64,000 nucleotides of DNA from Pigmentiphaga aceris (GTDB taxonomy: Bacteria > Pseudomonadota > Gammaproteobacteria > Burkholderiales > Burkholderiaceae_B), in the NCBI RefSeq assembly GCF_008119665.1, contig NZ_CP043046.1, positions 4,030,001-4,094,000 on the forward strand, read 5' to 3'. The notes beneath the pieces were generated by a model, which did not search any database, was not told the DNA's origin, and worked only from the letters and a program-made list of their open reading frames with translations. This document shows, one piece after another, positions 1 to 8,566 of this stretch. The translations under genes and the position numbers were made by a program. Position 1 is the first letter of the stretch. Every line of letters begins with the position of its first letter.

Positions 1-561
1 CAGCGGCTCACGGCATCGTCCTTGTCCGGCACTTACGGCGTGCACACCTTGCTGATGTTCGCGCGCATCAATGGCGGCAGCGAAACGAACATCGAGCCGG
101 GTTTCGACGCGATCGGAAAGAAAGTGGCCCCCAATGTGCTGAGCTGGTCATCGTCGCCTGCCAAGCTGGCCGAAATGTTCCAGAACCGCGATGTGGACGT
201 CGCCGTCTGGGGAAGCAGCCGCACTCTCGCGCTGAAGAACACCGGTTTCCCGGTTGAATTCGTCTACCCCGCCGAAGGTGCTGCGGCGCTGGTCACCGCG
301 GCTTGCGTCGTCGTGCAAAACAATGCGCCAGAGGCGTCGCAGGCCTTCGTGCAATTTCTGGTGACGCCCCAGGTGCAGCAGTGGCTGGCATCTGAAGGTT
401 GGGGCCCCACCAACAGCAAAACCAAGCTTGCAGATGACGTAGCCAAGAACGTTCCCTATGGCCCCGATGACATCAAGAAACTCGTGAAAGTCGACTGGCA
501 GGTCGTAAATCAGAAACGCGCGGAGTGGACCAATCGCTGGAATCGAACGATAGAACGTTGA
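1..561 (+). CDS. ABC transporter substrate-binding protein, C-terminal part (spermidine/putrescine type)
   Basis: The reading frame is open from base 1, so the N-terminus lies outside the window. The visible ~186 residues carry a type-II periplasmic binding fold C-terminal lobe: a stretch on measuring a dispensable value ('DVAVWGSS'), a 'FVYPAEGAAALVTAACVVVQNN' type strand-helix (positions ~240–320) and a tail rich in Trp and Lys typical of PotD/extracellular solute-binding family 1 and 8 proteins. It would bind the substrate in the periplasm for the ATPase and two permeases encoded immediately downstream in the same direction. The substrate cannot be read from the sequence; linkage to an amine/imine dehydrogenase suggests a cationic amino compound. 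Confidence 0.8.
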   Translation, partial: QRLTASSLSGTYGVHTLLMFARINGGSETNIEPGFDAIGKKVAPNVLSWSSSPAKLAEMFQNRDVDVAVWGSSRTLALKNTGFPVEFVYPAEGAAALVTAACVVVQNNAPEASQAFVQFLVTPQVQQWLASEGWGPTNSKTKLADDVAKNVPYGPDDIKKLVKVDWQVVNQKRAEWTNRWNRTIER

Positions 562-654
562 ACCGCTTGCTGATGCTCGTTTTGGTCAGCCGTTCCTCGT
601 TCGCACGTTTCCCGTTCCCTCATTTTGCGGAAGGGGCCTCGGTCCCTGTATTCC

Positions 655-1755
655 ATGAGCTTCCTGTCACTTCGATCCCTGAGCAAGACCTACGGCGGTG
701 ACGCCCAGGTCGTGCGTGGGCTGAACCTCGATGTCGAACGAGGCGAATTCGTGTCCTTGCTCGGCCCCTCGGGCTGCGGCAAGACCACCACCTTGCAGAT
801 GGTCGCTGGTTTCGCCGCGCCTACTGCAGGTCGCGTTTTCCTCGACGGTGTCGACATCACCGAGATGCGCCCGGAAAAGCGCGACATGGGCCTGGTGTTT
901 CAAGGCTATGCCCTGTTCCCCCACATGAACGTCGCCGACAACGTTGGCTTCGGGCTTGAAATGCGCAAGCTGCCCCGAGCCGAAGCCGCCAAGCGCATTG
1001 CGGAGGCGCTGGAGATGGTCAGGCTGGACGGTCTGGGCAAGCGTTATCCCAGCGAGCTTTCGGGCGGTCAGCGCCAGCGCGTGGCAATTGCCCGCGCGCT
1101 GGCCATCCGTCCTCAAGTCTTGTTGCTGGACGAACCCATGTCCAACCTCGACGCAAAACTGCGCGGCGAAATGCACGTCGAATTGCGTGCCTTGCAGCGG
1201 CAGTTGGGCATCACCACCATTCTGGTGACGCACGACCAGGTCGAGGCCATGACCATGAGCGATCGCATCGCGGTAATGAGTCAGGGCAAGATCGCGCAAC
1301 TGGGCACGCCCTTCGACGTGTACGACCGGCCCGCCTCGGGCTTTGCATCGAGCTTCCTGGGGCAGACCAATGTGATTGCCGGCCGCGTCACGGAAATGCG
1401 CGAGCACTGTGCAATCGTGCAGGCTGGCCCGTGCAGCTTGCGTATTCCGCACGCGGGCCACGCCGGGCAAGCCATCAGCGGCGAAGTCGGCGTGTATATC
1501 CGGCCCGAACGGCTGCGCCTGGCCCCCGCCGGTCAGGGCAGCCTCGCCGGCCGTGTGAAGACCCGGCTGTTCCTTGGCAACCTGTGGCTCTACGAAGTCG
1601 ACAGCGTCCTTGGCAAGCTGCGCCTGACCTCGGCCAATCTGGGCGATCAATTGCCCGAAGAAGGCGAAAACGTCGGCCTGATCTGGCGCGATGAAGACTT
1701 GCGCGCGATTGCGAACGAAGTTTCTGGCCAAGTTCCAAGCGAGCGTGCCCAATGA
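655..1755 (+). CDS. ABC transporter ATP-binding protein (PotA-like)
   Basis: 366 residues. Walker A GPSGCGKTT, Q-loop region VFQGYALFPHM, signature LSGGQRQRVAIARAL, Walker B VLLLDEPMSNLD and the switch His in VTHDQ are all intact, followed by a ~120-residue C-terminal TOBE-like regulatory domain, as in PotA/FbpC/UgpC ATPases. I chose the ATG at 655; the frame stays open to a TTG at 625 but the extension matches nothing in the family. It lies 93 nt after the binding-protein gene and its stop overlaps the next permease start by 4 nt (ATGA), so it belongs to the same polyamine-type importer operon and energises it at the inner membrane face. Confidence 0.93.
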   Translation: MSFLSLRSLSKTYGGDAQVVRGLNLDVERGEFVSLLGPSGCGKTTTLQMVAGFAAPTAGRVFLDGVDITEMRPEKRDMGLVFQGYALFPHMNVADNVGFGLEMRKLPRAEAAKRIAEALEMVRLDGLGKRYPSELSGGQRQRVAIARALAIRPQVLLLDEPMSNLDAKLRGEMHVELRALQRQLGITTILVTHDQVEAMTMSDRIAVMSQGKIAQLGTPFDVYDRPASGFASSFLGQTNVIAGRVTEMREHCAIVQAGPCSLRIPHAGHAGQAISGEVGVYIRPERLRLAPAGQGSLAGRVKTRLFLGNLWLYEVDSVLGKLRLTSANLGDQLPEEGENVGLIWRDEDLRAIANEVSGQVPSERAQ

Positions 1756-2621
1756 CTGACACTTCCGCCCGCGCAAGCGCGCCCTGGAGCCTGTCTTCAC
1801 CCGCGCTGCTGCTGTTCATTGGCATCCTGCTGGTGCCGTTGCTGCTGACGGCCGTGCTGTCCTTCAATGCCTTCGATGGCATGCGTGGCATCCAGCCCGG
1901 CTACACCTGGGCCAACTACGTCGAGATTCTTGGCGACGGTTACTACCACGAGATATTCATTCGGACCGGCTTGATGGCCCTGGGCGTCACCGCCTTGTGC
2001 GTGCTGTTCGGGGTACCGGAGACAATCATCCTGGCCCGCATCCGCGCACCGTGGCGTGGCATGTTCCTGATCGTGATTCTGGGGCCCTTGCTGATCTCGG
2101 TGGTGGTGCGCACGCTGGGCTGGTCGATCTTGCTGGGCAACCAGGGCACCATCAACAATGCCTTGCAAAGCCTGGGCATCATCAACGAACCCTTGCGTTT
2201 TCTGTTCTCGATGCTGGGTGTGGTGATTGCGCTGACGCACGTGTTCCTGCCCTTCATGGTCATCGCCGTGTGGAGTGCGCTGCAGAAGCTTGACCCGCAG
2301 GTGGAGCATGCCGGCCGGTCGCTGGGCGCATCCTCAGTCACCTCGTTCCTGCGCATCGTGTTTCCGCAACTGCTGCCGGGCGTGCTGTCGGGAAGCATCA
2401 TCGTGTTTGCCCTGGCGGCATCGGCTTTTGCCACGCCTTCGATTATCGGCGGGCGACGTGTGAAGGTAGTCGCCACCGCGACTTATGACGAGTTCCTCAA
2501 TTCCTTGAACTGGCCGCTGGGCGCGGCAATCGCAGTCTTGCTGCTGCTGGCCAATATCGCGGTCATCGTGGGCTGCAATCGCATGCTCGAGCGCCGCTTC
2601 AAACAGGTGTTTTCAGCATGA
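1752..2621 (+). CDS. ABC transporter permease (PotB-like)
   Basis: 289 residues with six predicted hydrophobic segments, starting with a strong N-terminal one (residues ~15–38). The cytoplasmic EAA loop that docks to the ATPase is visible as 'EHAGRSLGASSVTSFLRIVFPQL' (conserved E-A-x3-G-x9-I-x-L-P pattern, near positions 2300–2370). Families: binding-protein-dependent transport inner membrane component, PotB/PotH group. It overlaps the ATPase gene by 4 nt upstream and the second permease by 4 nt downstream, so translation is probably coupled across the three genes. Confidence 0.92.
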   Translation: MTDTSARASAPWSLSSPALLLFIGILLVPLLLTAVLSFNAFDGMRGIQPGYTWANYVEILGDGYYHEIFIRTGLMALGVTALCVLFGVPETIILARIRAPWRGMFLIVILGPLLISVVVRTLGWSILLGNQGTINNALQSLGIINEPLRFLFSMLGVVIALTHVFLPFMVIAVWSALQKLDPQVEHAGRSLGASSVTSFLRIVFPQLLPGVLSGSIIVFALAASAFATPSIIGGRRVKVVATATYDEFLNSLNWPLGAAIAVLLLLANIAVIVGCNRMLERRFKQVFSA

Positions 2622-3424
2622 AAGACGACATCGGACAAAACAGTTGGCTGGCGTTGCTGTACCACGCGTGCTTCGTGATCTTCATCATCGCCCCGCTGCT
2701 GGTCGTAACCCTGGTTTCCTTCTCGGACAAGGACTACATCTCCATGCCGTTTTCTGGCGCATCGCTGCGCTGGTTCCGGGCGATCTGGGATGCACCCGAC
2801 ATCATCAGCGCCTTCTGGCTGTCTCTGTGGCTGGGGCTCGGCTCGGCCACGATTGCGGCCGCCGTGGCGGTACCCAGCGCGATTGCCCTGGCACGTTATC
2901 GCTTCCGTGGACGCGACACGCTGACGGCCATGCTGATGTCGCCGCTGATGATTCCCCACATCGTCCTGGGGGTGGCCTTCCTGCGCTTCTTCTCGCTGAC
3001 GGGTTTGAGCGGTTCCTTCATCGCCCTGACGCTGGTGCATGCCGTAATCGTTGTGCCCTATGCGCTACGCCTGACGCTGGCCGCGCTGATCGGCATGGAC
3101 CGCGACGCGGAAAAAGCAGCCATGTCGCTGGGCGCAACGCGGCTCACCACCTTCAGGCGCATCTTGCTGCCCATGATCGTGCCTGGTGTGGCGGGCGGCT
3201 GGATGCTGGCTTTCATCCAGAGTTTCGACGAAGTCACCATGACGATTTTTGTGGCCACGCCAGGCACCAATACCTTGCCGGTCGCCATGTACAACCGGAT
3301 CTCGCAGATGACCGACCCGCTGGTCACCTCGATATCCACGGTGATGATCTTCGGCACCCTGATTCTGATGGTTTTGCTGGACCGCACCGTCGGGCTTGAC
3401 CGGGTATTGATCGGCAAGAAGTAG
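2618..3424 (+). CDS. ABC transporter permease (PotC-like)
   Basis: 268 residues, six hydrophobic segments and an EAA loop 'EKAAMSLGATRLTTFRRI' near positions 3110–3165. It matches the PotC/PotI group, the usual second half of the permease heterodimer. The ATG overlaps the preceding stop (ATGA). It is followed by a 119-nt gap before the dehydrogenase genes. Together with the three preceding genes it forms a complete importer of the spermidine/putrescine/2-aminoethylphosphonate class. Confidence 0.92.
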   Translation: MKDDIGQNSWLALLYHACFVIFIIAPLLVVTLVSFSDKDYISMPFSGASLRWFRAIWDAPDIISAFWLSLWLGLGSATIAAAVAVPSAIALARYRFRGRDTLTAMLMSPLMIPHIVLGVAFLRFFSLTGLSGSFIALTLVHAVIVVPYALRLTLAALIGMDRDAEKAAMSLGATRLTTFRRILLPMIVPGVAGGWMLAFIQSFDEVTMTIFVATPGTNTLPVAMYNRISQMTDPLVTSISTVMIFGTLILMVLLDRTVGLDRVLIGKK

Positions 3425-3543
3425 TCGGCAAGCCGCCACTCCCTTCCCAATTCATTCATCAATTACTTAACAGGCCAAGCCTGTGAACGGACCGCGTTCG
3501 TCCAAAACGAACGCAACCCGCCCCCACAGGCAAGGAGAACACC

Positions 3544-4680
3544 GTGCAAGCAGAAGAATTGATCGTCGTCGGCGGCGGCCTGGTCGGTGCTGCCATCGCC
3601 TACGGCGCAGCCCGGGCCGGTGCCCCCGTGACCTTGCTGGATCAAGGAGACATCGCCCACCGTGCCTCCCGAGGCAACTTCGGTCTGGTATGGGTACAAA
3701 GCAAAGGCGAGAAGCTGCCGCGTTATGCGCGCTGGAGTCGCGACGCCGTGACGCTGTGGCCTGCACTCGCCAAAGAGCTGCTCGACCTTACCGGCGTAGA
3801 CGTGGCGCTGCGTCAGCAAGGCGGTTTCTGGATCGGCTTCAGCGATGCGGAAGTGCAAGCGCGCCAGGTCATGTTGGAGAAGATCAATACAGCGGTCGGC
3901 GGCATTCCTTATGAAATCCTCGACCACGCTGCACTGAAAGCGCGTCTGCCCGCCATCGGCAAAGGCGTTGCGGGCGGCAGCTTCTGCCCACTGGATGGCG
4001 ATGCCAATCCGCTGTTGCTGCTACACGCACTACACGCCGGCCTGAAAGCGCGTGGTGCGCGTGTGATCTCGAGTGTCGACGTCACGCAGATCAAGCACCG
4101 CCCACAAAGCAGCGACTTCGAGATCACCAGCCAGGACGGCCAACGCTGGCATGCGCCCCGGGTGGCACTGGCTGCCGGACTGAGCAACACCACACTTGCT
4201 GCTCAAGTCGGCCTTCACGCACCGGTCTCGCCCAATCGCGGCCAGGTGCTGATCACCGAGCGCCTCAAACCATTTCTGCCCTACCCCACCAACAAAGCAC
4301 GGCAGACCAACGAGGGCAGCGTGCAATTGGGCTACTCGGTCGAGGATGTCGGCCTTGACGATGGCACCACGGTGTCGGCCATCGAGGCGATCGCCAAACG
4401 CGCCATCACCACCTTCCCCATTCTTGGCAGTGTGCGCCTGGTGCGCGCCTGGGGGGCGCTGCGGGTGCTGACCCCGGACGGTTTCCCGATTTACCAGGAG
4501 TCCGCCTCGTGCCCCGGTGCCTTTGTGGCCACCAGTCACAGCGGCGTGTCTCTGGCGGCCGCCCACGCCCATGTGATCGGCCCCTGGATGGCGGGCCTGG
4601 CTCCCACGCCCGACGAGTTCGACTATTTTGCTGGGGAACGCTTCCTCGACCCCACGCGGAGTTTCTCAAATGCCCACTAA
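3544..4680 (+). CDS. FAD-dependent oxidoreductase (DadA/HcnC-like subunit)
   Basis: 378 residues from a GTG preceded at good distance by AAGGAG (3532). The N-terminal dinucleotide-binding motif GGGLVGAAIAYGAARAG (residues ~9–25) with the following acidic residue marks a DAO-family (D-amino acid/glycine oxidase) flavoprotein. In the HcnABC, octopine/nopaline oxidase and D-hydroxyproline dehydrogenase families this is the catalytic subunit that oxidises a secondary or primary amine to an imine. The next two genes encode the matching small 2Fe-2S and large FAD subunits, so I infer a membrane-associated heteromeric dehydrogenase. The actual substrate is not deducible; the upstream importer argues it is taken up from outside. 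Confidence 0.85.
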   Translation: MQAEELIVVGGGLVGAAIAYGAARAGAPVTLLDQGDIAHRASRGNFGLVWVQSKGEKLPRYARWSRDAVTLWPALAKELLDLTGVDVALRQQGGFWIGFSDAEVQARQVMLEKINTAVGGIPYEILDHAALKARLPAIGKGVAGGSFCPLDGDANPLLLLHALHAGLKARGARVISSVDVTQIKHRPQSSDFEITSQDGQRWHAPRVALAAGLSNTTLAAQVGLHAPVSPNRGQVLITERLKPFLPYPTNKARQTNEGSVQLGYSVEDVGLDDGTTVSAIEAIAKRAITTFPILGSVRLVRAWGALRVLTPDGFPIYQESASCPGAFVATSHSGVSLAAAHAHVIGPWMAGLAPTPDEFDYFAGERFLDPTRSFSNAH

Positions 4681-5008
4681 ACCCTTGTTCAGTTCGGATG
4701 AGGCAACCGCCACCAGTCGCGTCACGGTGCAATTCGAGGACCGTTCGCTCAGCGTGCCCACTGGCATCAGCGTTGCCGCAGCCTTGCTGCTGAACGGCGT
4801 GGAGCCGTTCCGAACCACGCCCGTGAGCGCAGCGCCGCGCGCCGCCTATTGCATGATGGGTGTCTGTTTCGAATGCCTGGTCGAGGTAGACGGCATGCCC
4901 AGCCGCCAAGCCTGCCTGACCCCGGTAAAAGACGGCATGGTCGTCAGGCGTCAACACGGGGCGTCGGCGGTGGCCTTGCCCGAAGCAGGAGAAGACCATG
5001 GACGCTGA
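4670..5008 (+). CDS. (2Fe-2S)-binding protein (HcnA/OoxA-N-like small subunit)
   Basis: 112 residues. A plant-type ferredoxin fold is indicated by the Cys ladder YCMMGVCFEC ... QAC (residues ~61–85), i.e. C-x4-C-x2-C followed by a distal Cys. The ATG at 4670 overlaps the preceding gene by 11 nt; an in-frame upstream ATG at 4628 would lie further inside that gene and is less likely. The family is the small electron-transfer subunit of amine dehydrogenases such as HcnABC; it should relay electrons from the flavin subunits to the respiratory chain. It overlaps the next gene by 11 nt. Confidence 0.85.
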   Translation: MPTKPLFSSDEATATSRVTVQFEDRSLSVPTGISVAAALLLNGVEPFRTTPVSAAPRAAYCMMGVCFECLVEVDGMPSRQACLTPVKDGMVVRRQHGASAVALPEAGEDHGR

Positions 5009-6374
5009 CATCATTGATCTTGTCATCGTGGGAGCAGGTCCGGCCGGACTGGCCGCCGCTTGCGAAGCGCGCCAGTGGGGGCTGAGCGTGTGCCTGCTTG
5101 ACGAACAAAGTGCCACAGGCGGACAGATCTACCGCGCGGTGGACGCCGCCAGTGCCAAGCGCCGCTCGGTGCTGGGCGAGGACTACGCGGCCGGGGCAGC
5201 GCTGACCGCTGCCTTCGCCAGCAGCGGTGCACAACACATTGCCGGGGCGGCGGTATGGAACGTCAGTCGCGACCGGAAGGTGAGCTTTCTTCGTCAAGGG
5301 GCCGCGCACTCGCTGCAAGCGCGACACCTCGTCCTGGCAAGTGGTGCCATGGAGCGCCCCTTCCCCATCCCCGGCTGGACGCTGCCTGGCGTGATGGGTG
5401 CAGGTGCCGCGCAGATTCTTTACAAGAGCGCAGGTGCCTTGCCCGCCGAACCCGTCGTGCTGGCAGGCTGCGGACCTTTGCTGTACCTGCTGGCAAGCCA
5501 ATACCTGCAAGCCGGCGTCAAGCTGAAGGCAGTGATCCACACCACGCAGCACAGCGATTACCTGCGCGCGTCCTCGCATTTGGCCGGTGCCCTGCGTGGA
5601 TGGCGCGACCTGCGCAAAGGCATGCGCATGCTGGGCCAGTTGCGGCAACACGGCGTGGCGGTCTACGCCGGTGCCGAGGCGCTTGCCATCGAAGGCACGG
5701 ATCACGCCCAAGCCATCCGCTTCCGTCACAAGGGGCAATACCACCGCATTGAGTCGTCGCTGGTGTTGTTGCATCAGGGGGTGGTCCCCAACACCCAGCT
5801 CAGCTGGGCGCTGCGCGCGAAACATCACTGGGACGATGCGCAGCTGTGCTGGGTACCCGACACCGATGCCGACGGTCAGATCGAACAGACAGGCATCTAC
5901 ATCGCTGGTGACAGTCGCGGCATCGTGGGTGCCAAAGCCTCGGCCTCACAAGGTCGGCTGGCGGCGATTGCGATTGCCAACACCTTGGCGCGACCAGGAA
6001 ACACCGCACGCGATGAGCGCGAGCGTGTGGTGCGCGCGGAACTGCAAAGCCAACTTCACATCCGTCCCTTCTTGGACGCGCTGTATCGCCCGCCAGCAAT
6101 GCACCGCATGCCAGTAGAAGACTCGGTAGTTGTCTGTCGCTGTGAAGAAGTCACCGCCGGACAGATCAGAAAGTATGCCGAACTGGGCTGCCAAGGCCCG
6201 AACCAGACCAAGGCATTCGGGCGCTGCGGCATGGGGCCATGCCAAGGGCGACTCTGCGGCCTGACGGTGACCGAACTCATCGCCGATGCCCGGGGCGTAT
6301 CGCCAGACACAGTTGGCTATTACCGCATTCGCCCGCCGATCAAACCCGTGACGCTTGGCGAACTAGGCAGCTGA
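4998..6374 (+). CDS. NAD(P)/FAD-dependent oxidoreductase with C-terminal BFD-like 2Fe-2S domain (HcnB-like)
   Basis: 458 residues. Residues ~5–40 form an FAD-binding Rossmann motif (VIVGAGPAGLAAACEA) with the downstream TGGQIYR typical of HcnB/OoxA. A second nucleotide-binding region follows (VVLAGCGPLLYLLA). The C-terminus carries a Cys-rich BFD-type cluster, VCRCEEVT ... GRCGMGPCQGRLC (positions ~6130–6260). This is the large subunit of the three-part amine dehydrogenase whose other subunits precede it. Separation of a DadA-like subunit, a ferredoxin and an HcnB-like subunit is the arrangement seen for hydrogen cyanide synthase, opine oxidases and D-hydroxyproline dehydrogenase; which of these applies cannot be told here. 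Confidence 0.88.
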   Translation: MDADIIDLVIVGAGPAGLAAACEARQWGLSVCLLDEQSATGGQIYRAVDAASAKRRSVLGEDYAAGAALTAAFASSGAQHIAGAAVWNVSRDRKVSFLRQGAAHSLQARHLVLASGAMERPFPIPGWTLPGVMGAGAAQILYKSAGALPAEPVVLAGCGPLLYLLASQYLQAGVKLKAVIHTTQHSDYLRASSHLAGALRGWRDLRKGMRMLGQLRQHGVAVYAGAEALAIEGTDHAQAIRFRHKGQYHRIESSLVLLHQGVVPNTQLSWALRAKHHWDDAQLCWVPDTDADGQIEQTGIYIAGDSRGIVGAKASASQGRLAAIAIANTLARPGNTARDERERVVRAELQSQLHIRPFLDALYRPPAMHRMPVEDSVVVCRCEEVTAGQIRKYAELGCQGPNQTKAFGRCGMGPCQGRLCGLTVTELIADARGVSPDTVGYYRIRPPIKPVTLGELGS

Positions 6375-6405
6375 GCTTTTTCTTAACTCGACGCAAGGAA
6401 ATCAG

Positions 6406-6774
6406 ATGAACGACATCACTCGCATTGCCACCGACAAGCGCCGCAGCCGCGCCGTGGTCTACAACGGCATGGTCTTCGTGGGTGGCCAGACCGCCGACGA
6501 CCGCAGCCAGGATATTCGTGGTCAAACCCAACAGACGCTGGCCAAGATCGAGAAATTTCTGGCCGAGGCCGGCACCGACAAAAGCCGTCTGCTGACCGCC
6601 CAGATCTGGATCAAGGACTTGAAAGCTGACTTCGCCGGCATGAATGAAGTCTGGGATGCCTGGACGGCACCGGGTGCGGCATCCACCCGCGCCACGGCGC
6701 AGTGCGAAATGGGCGCACCAGATGTGCTGGTGGAAATCATTGTCACCGCCGCCGTCGGCAAGACGGCAGCCTGA
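6406..6774 (+). CDS. RidA/YjgF/YER057c/UK114 family enamine/imine deaminase
   Basis: 122 residues, the usual length of the family. The conserved substrate-carboxylate-binding Arg lies in 'GAASTRATAQCEMGAPDVLVEI' (near 6670–6740), with the family's downstream acidic residue in VEI. RidA proteins form trimers and hydrolyse reactive enamines/imines released by flavin or PLP enzymes. Its position 31 nt after the amine dehydrogenase, preceded by AAGGAA, fits a role in hydrolysing the imine that the dehydrogenase makes. This is the last gene of the operon; a convergent gene follows. Confidence 0.9.
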   Translation: MNDITRIATDKRRSRAVVYNGMVFVGGQTADDRSQDIRGQTQQTLAKIEKFLAEAGTDKSRLLTAQIWIKDLKADFAGMNEVWDAWTAPGAASTRATAQCEMGAPDVLVEIIVTAAVGKTAA

Positions 6775-6827
6775 CAGCCAAGGTGTTTTAGTACTGGCTC
6801 AGTCGACCGGATCAGTGGCTGGGCCAG

Positions 6828-7556
6828 TCAGGCTGATTTACCGACCAGCAGCTGGTCTGCCAGATCAGTGAAGTCCGTCGCGATCACATCCCACTCGCTG
6901 TCCGCTTTCAAATCGGCTTTTTCATGTGACCCATATTCATCGGGTCGCGGCACAAATGCGGTGCTCAAGCCGCAAGACCGCGCTGCGCGCAGGTCGCTGT
7001 TGTGTGCCGCCACCAGGCAGACTTCAGCATGCGGCAAGTCCAACGCCTCGACCGCGCGCAGGTAGGCCTGCGGCGACGGTTTGTACGCGTGTGTGATCTC
7101 GGCTCCCAGCACCACTTCCCAAGGCAGCTTGGCATGGCGCGCCAGGTTCACCATCAGGGAAATATTGCCGTTGGACAGCGGCCCCAGAATGTAGTGCGGC
7201 TTCAAGCGGTCAAGCGCCGCCACCACGTCGGGCCATGCGTCCAGCCTATGCCATGCCTTGTTCAGTGACACCAGTTCCTGCTCGGAAATCGCGGCTTCTT
7301 CAATGCCGAAATACTGCAGCACGTAGGAAAGGTTTTCTCGGTGCAGCACGTCCAGACGGCAGTACGGCCGACGCCCGCTGCGAATTTCTTCCATCGACGG
7401 CTGATAACGTCCGCGCCACGCATCTGAAAACGCAATCGGATCGATGTCGGTGCGGCCCCACTTCTTCAGGAATGGCGCGGCTTCGCGGGCGATGCCGTTG
7501 CGCCAGTCGACCACCGTGCCAAAGACGTCAAAGACAAGGGCGCGGATCTGGGTCAT
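6828..7556 (-). CDS. Haloacid dehalogenase, type II (HAD superfamily)
   Basis: 242 residues from the ATG at 7556; an upstream in-frame ATG would add 39 residues that do not match the family. The HAD motifs are present: DVFGTVVDW (nucleophile Asp), LSNGN (motif II), YKPSP (motif III Lys) and VAAHNSDL (motif IV, compared with AAHxxDL in 2-haloacid dehalogenases). Soluble cytoplasmic enzyme expected to hydrolyse L-2-haloacids or an analogous substrate. It runs divergently from the aldo/keto reductase (169-nt gap, shared promoter region) and converges on ridA. Confidence 0.88.
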   Translation of the reverse strand: MTQIRALVFDVFGTVVDWRNGIAREAAPFLKKWGRTDIDPIAFSDAWRGRYQPSMEEIRSGRRPYCRLDVLHRENLSYVLQYFGIEEAAISEQELVSLNKAWHRLDAWPDVVAALDRLKPHYILGPLSNGNISLMVNLARHAKLPWEVVLGAEITHAYKPSPQAYLRAVEALDLPHAEVCLVAAHNSDLRAARSCGLSTAFVPRPDEYGSHEKADLKADSEWDVIATDFTDLADQLLVGKSA

Positions 7557-7725
7557 GACGAGGCTCGGCTGGGGATTGGGGTCGAAGAATCTTAGCGTAG
7601 CGTGTGGTAGTCCCTCCACGCCTGTCGCATTAACGCCGCGTAAAACCAGCTTATTCATAGGGTTTTCCCGCAAACTTGCCTGTAAACGGCGTTACTCTTC
7701 ACCCTGCAGCTTTTTGCCCCAGCCC

Positions 7726-8559
7726 ATGACCTTCCCTACTCCCGACGTGCATCTGAACGACGGCCACCGGCTGCCCACGCTGGGTTTCGGTACGTGGCGG
7801 CTGAACGACGACGAGTCCTGTAGTTCGGTACAGCGCGCGCTTGCCGCAGGCTATCGCCTGATCGACACCGCCACCCGTTATGAAAACGAGGTCGGTGTGG
7901 GACGTGGCATCGAGGCCAGCGGCTTGCCACGTACCTCAATAGTGGTGACAACCAAGCTGCACGATGCCGATCACGGCTACGATGCCGCGCTGCGTGCCTT
8001 CGACGCCAGTGCAGCGCGACTGGGCCTGGATTACGTCGATCTCTATCTGATCCACTGGCCCCTGGCCGAACGCGATCTATATATAGACACCTGGCGTGCA
8101 TTCATTCGGCTTCGCGAGGAAGGCCGGGTGCGTTCGATTGGCGTGTCCAATTTCGAAGCGCCGCATCTGGAACGCTTGATCGCGGAAACCGACGTCGCCC
8201 CTGCGGTGAATCAGATCGAACTGCACGTAGACTTCTCGCAGCCCGCGTTGCGCGCCTTTCATGCCCGCCACGGCATCGTTACGCAGTCCTGGCGTCCCTT
8301 GGGCAAAGGCAATCTGTTCGACCACCCGGTCGTCACCGCCCTGGCGCAGAAACATCAACGCAGTCCCGCGCAGATTCTGCTGCGCTGGCACGTCGAGCTT
8401 GGTTTGGTGCCTATCCCCAAATCAGGCAACCCGGCGCGTATCGCAGAAAATCTGGACATCTTCGGTTTCTCGCTAACCAGCGAAGACCTACGCACCCTTG
8501 CCACGCTCGACGGCGATCATCGCCAGGGCGAACACCCCGACCGCCATCTGGCTTTCTAG
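7726..8559 (+). CDS. Aldo/keto reductase (2,5-diketo-D-gluconate reductase-like)
   Basis: 277 residues. The TIM-barrel family signatures are clear: GFGTWRL, the catalytic tetrad region DTATRYENE (Asp, Tyr), TTKLHD (Lys) and LIHWP (His), plus the NADPH-binding C-terminal IPKSGNPARIAENLDIF. The frame is open upstream to 7444 but that part lies over the divergent dehalogenase gene, so the ATG at 7726 is used. NADPH-dependent carbonyl reductase of the DkgA group; specificity unknown. The MFS gene starts 8 nt after its stop, so the two are probably one transcript. Confidence 0.9.
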   Translation: MTFPTPDVHLNDGHRLPTLGFGTWRLNDDESCSSVQRALAAGYRLIDTATRYENEVGVGRGIEASGLPRTSIVVTTKLHDADHGYDAALRAFDASAARLGLDYVDLYLIHWPLAERDLYIDTWRAFIRLREEGRVRSIGVSNFEAPHLERLIAETDVAPAVNQIELHVDFSQPALRAFHARHGIVTQSWRPLGKGNLFDHPVVTALAQKHQRSPAQILLRWHVELGLVPIPKSGNPARIAENLDIFGFSLTSEDLRTLATLDGDHRQGEHPDRHLAF

Positions 8560-8566
8560 GATTTTC

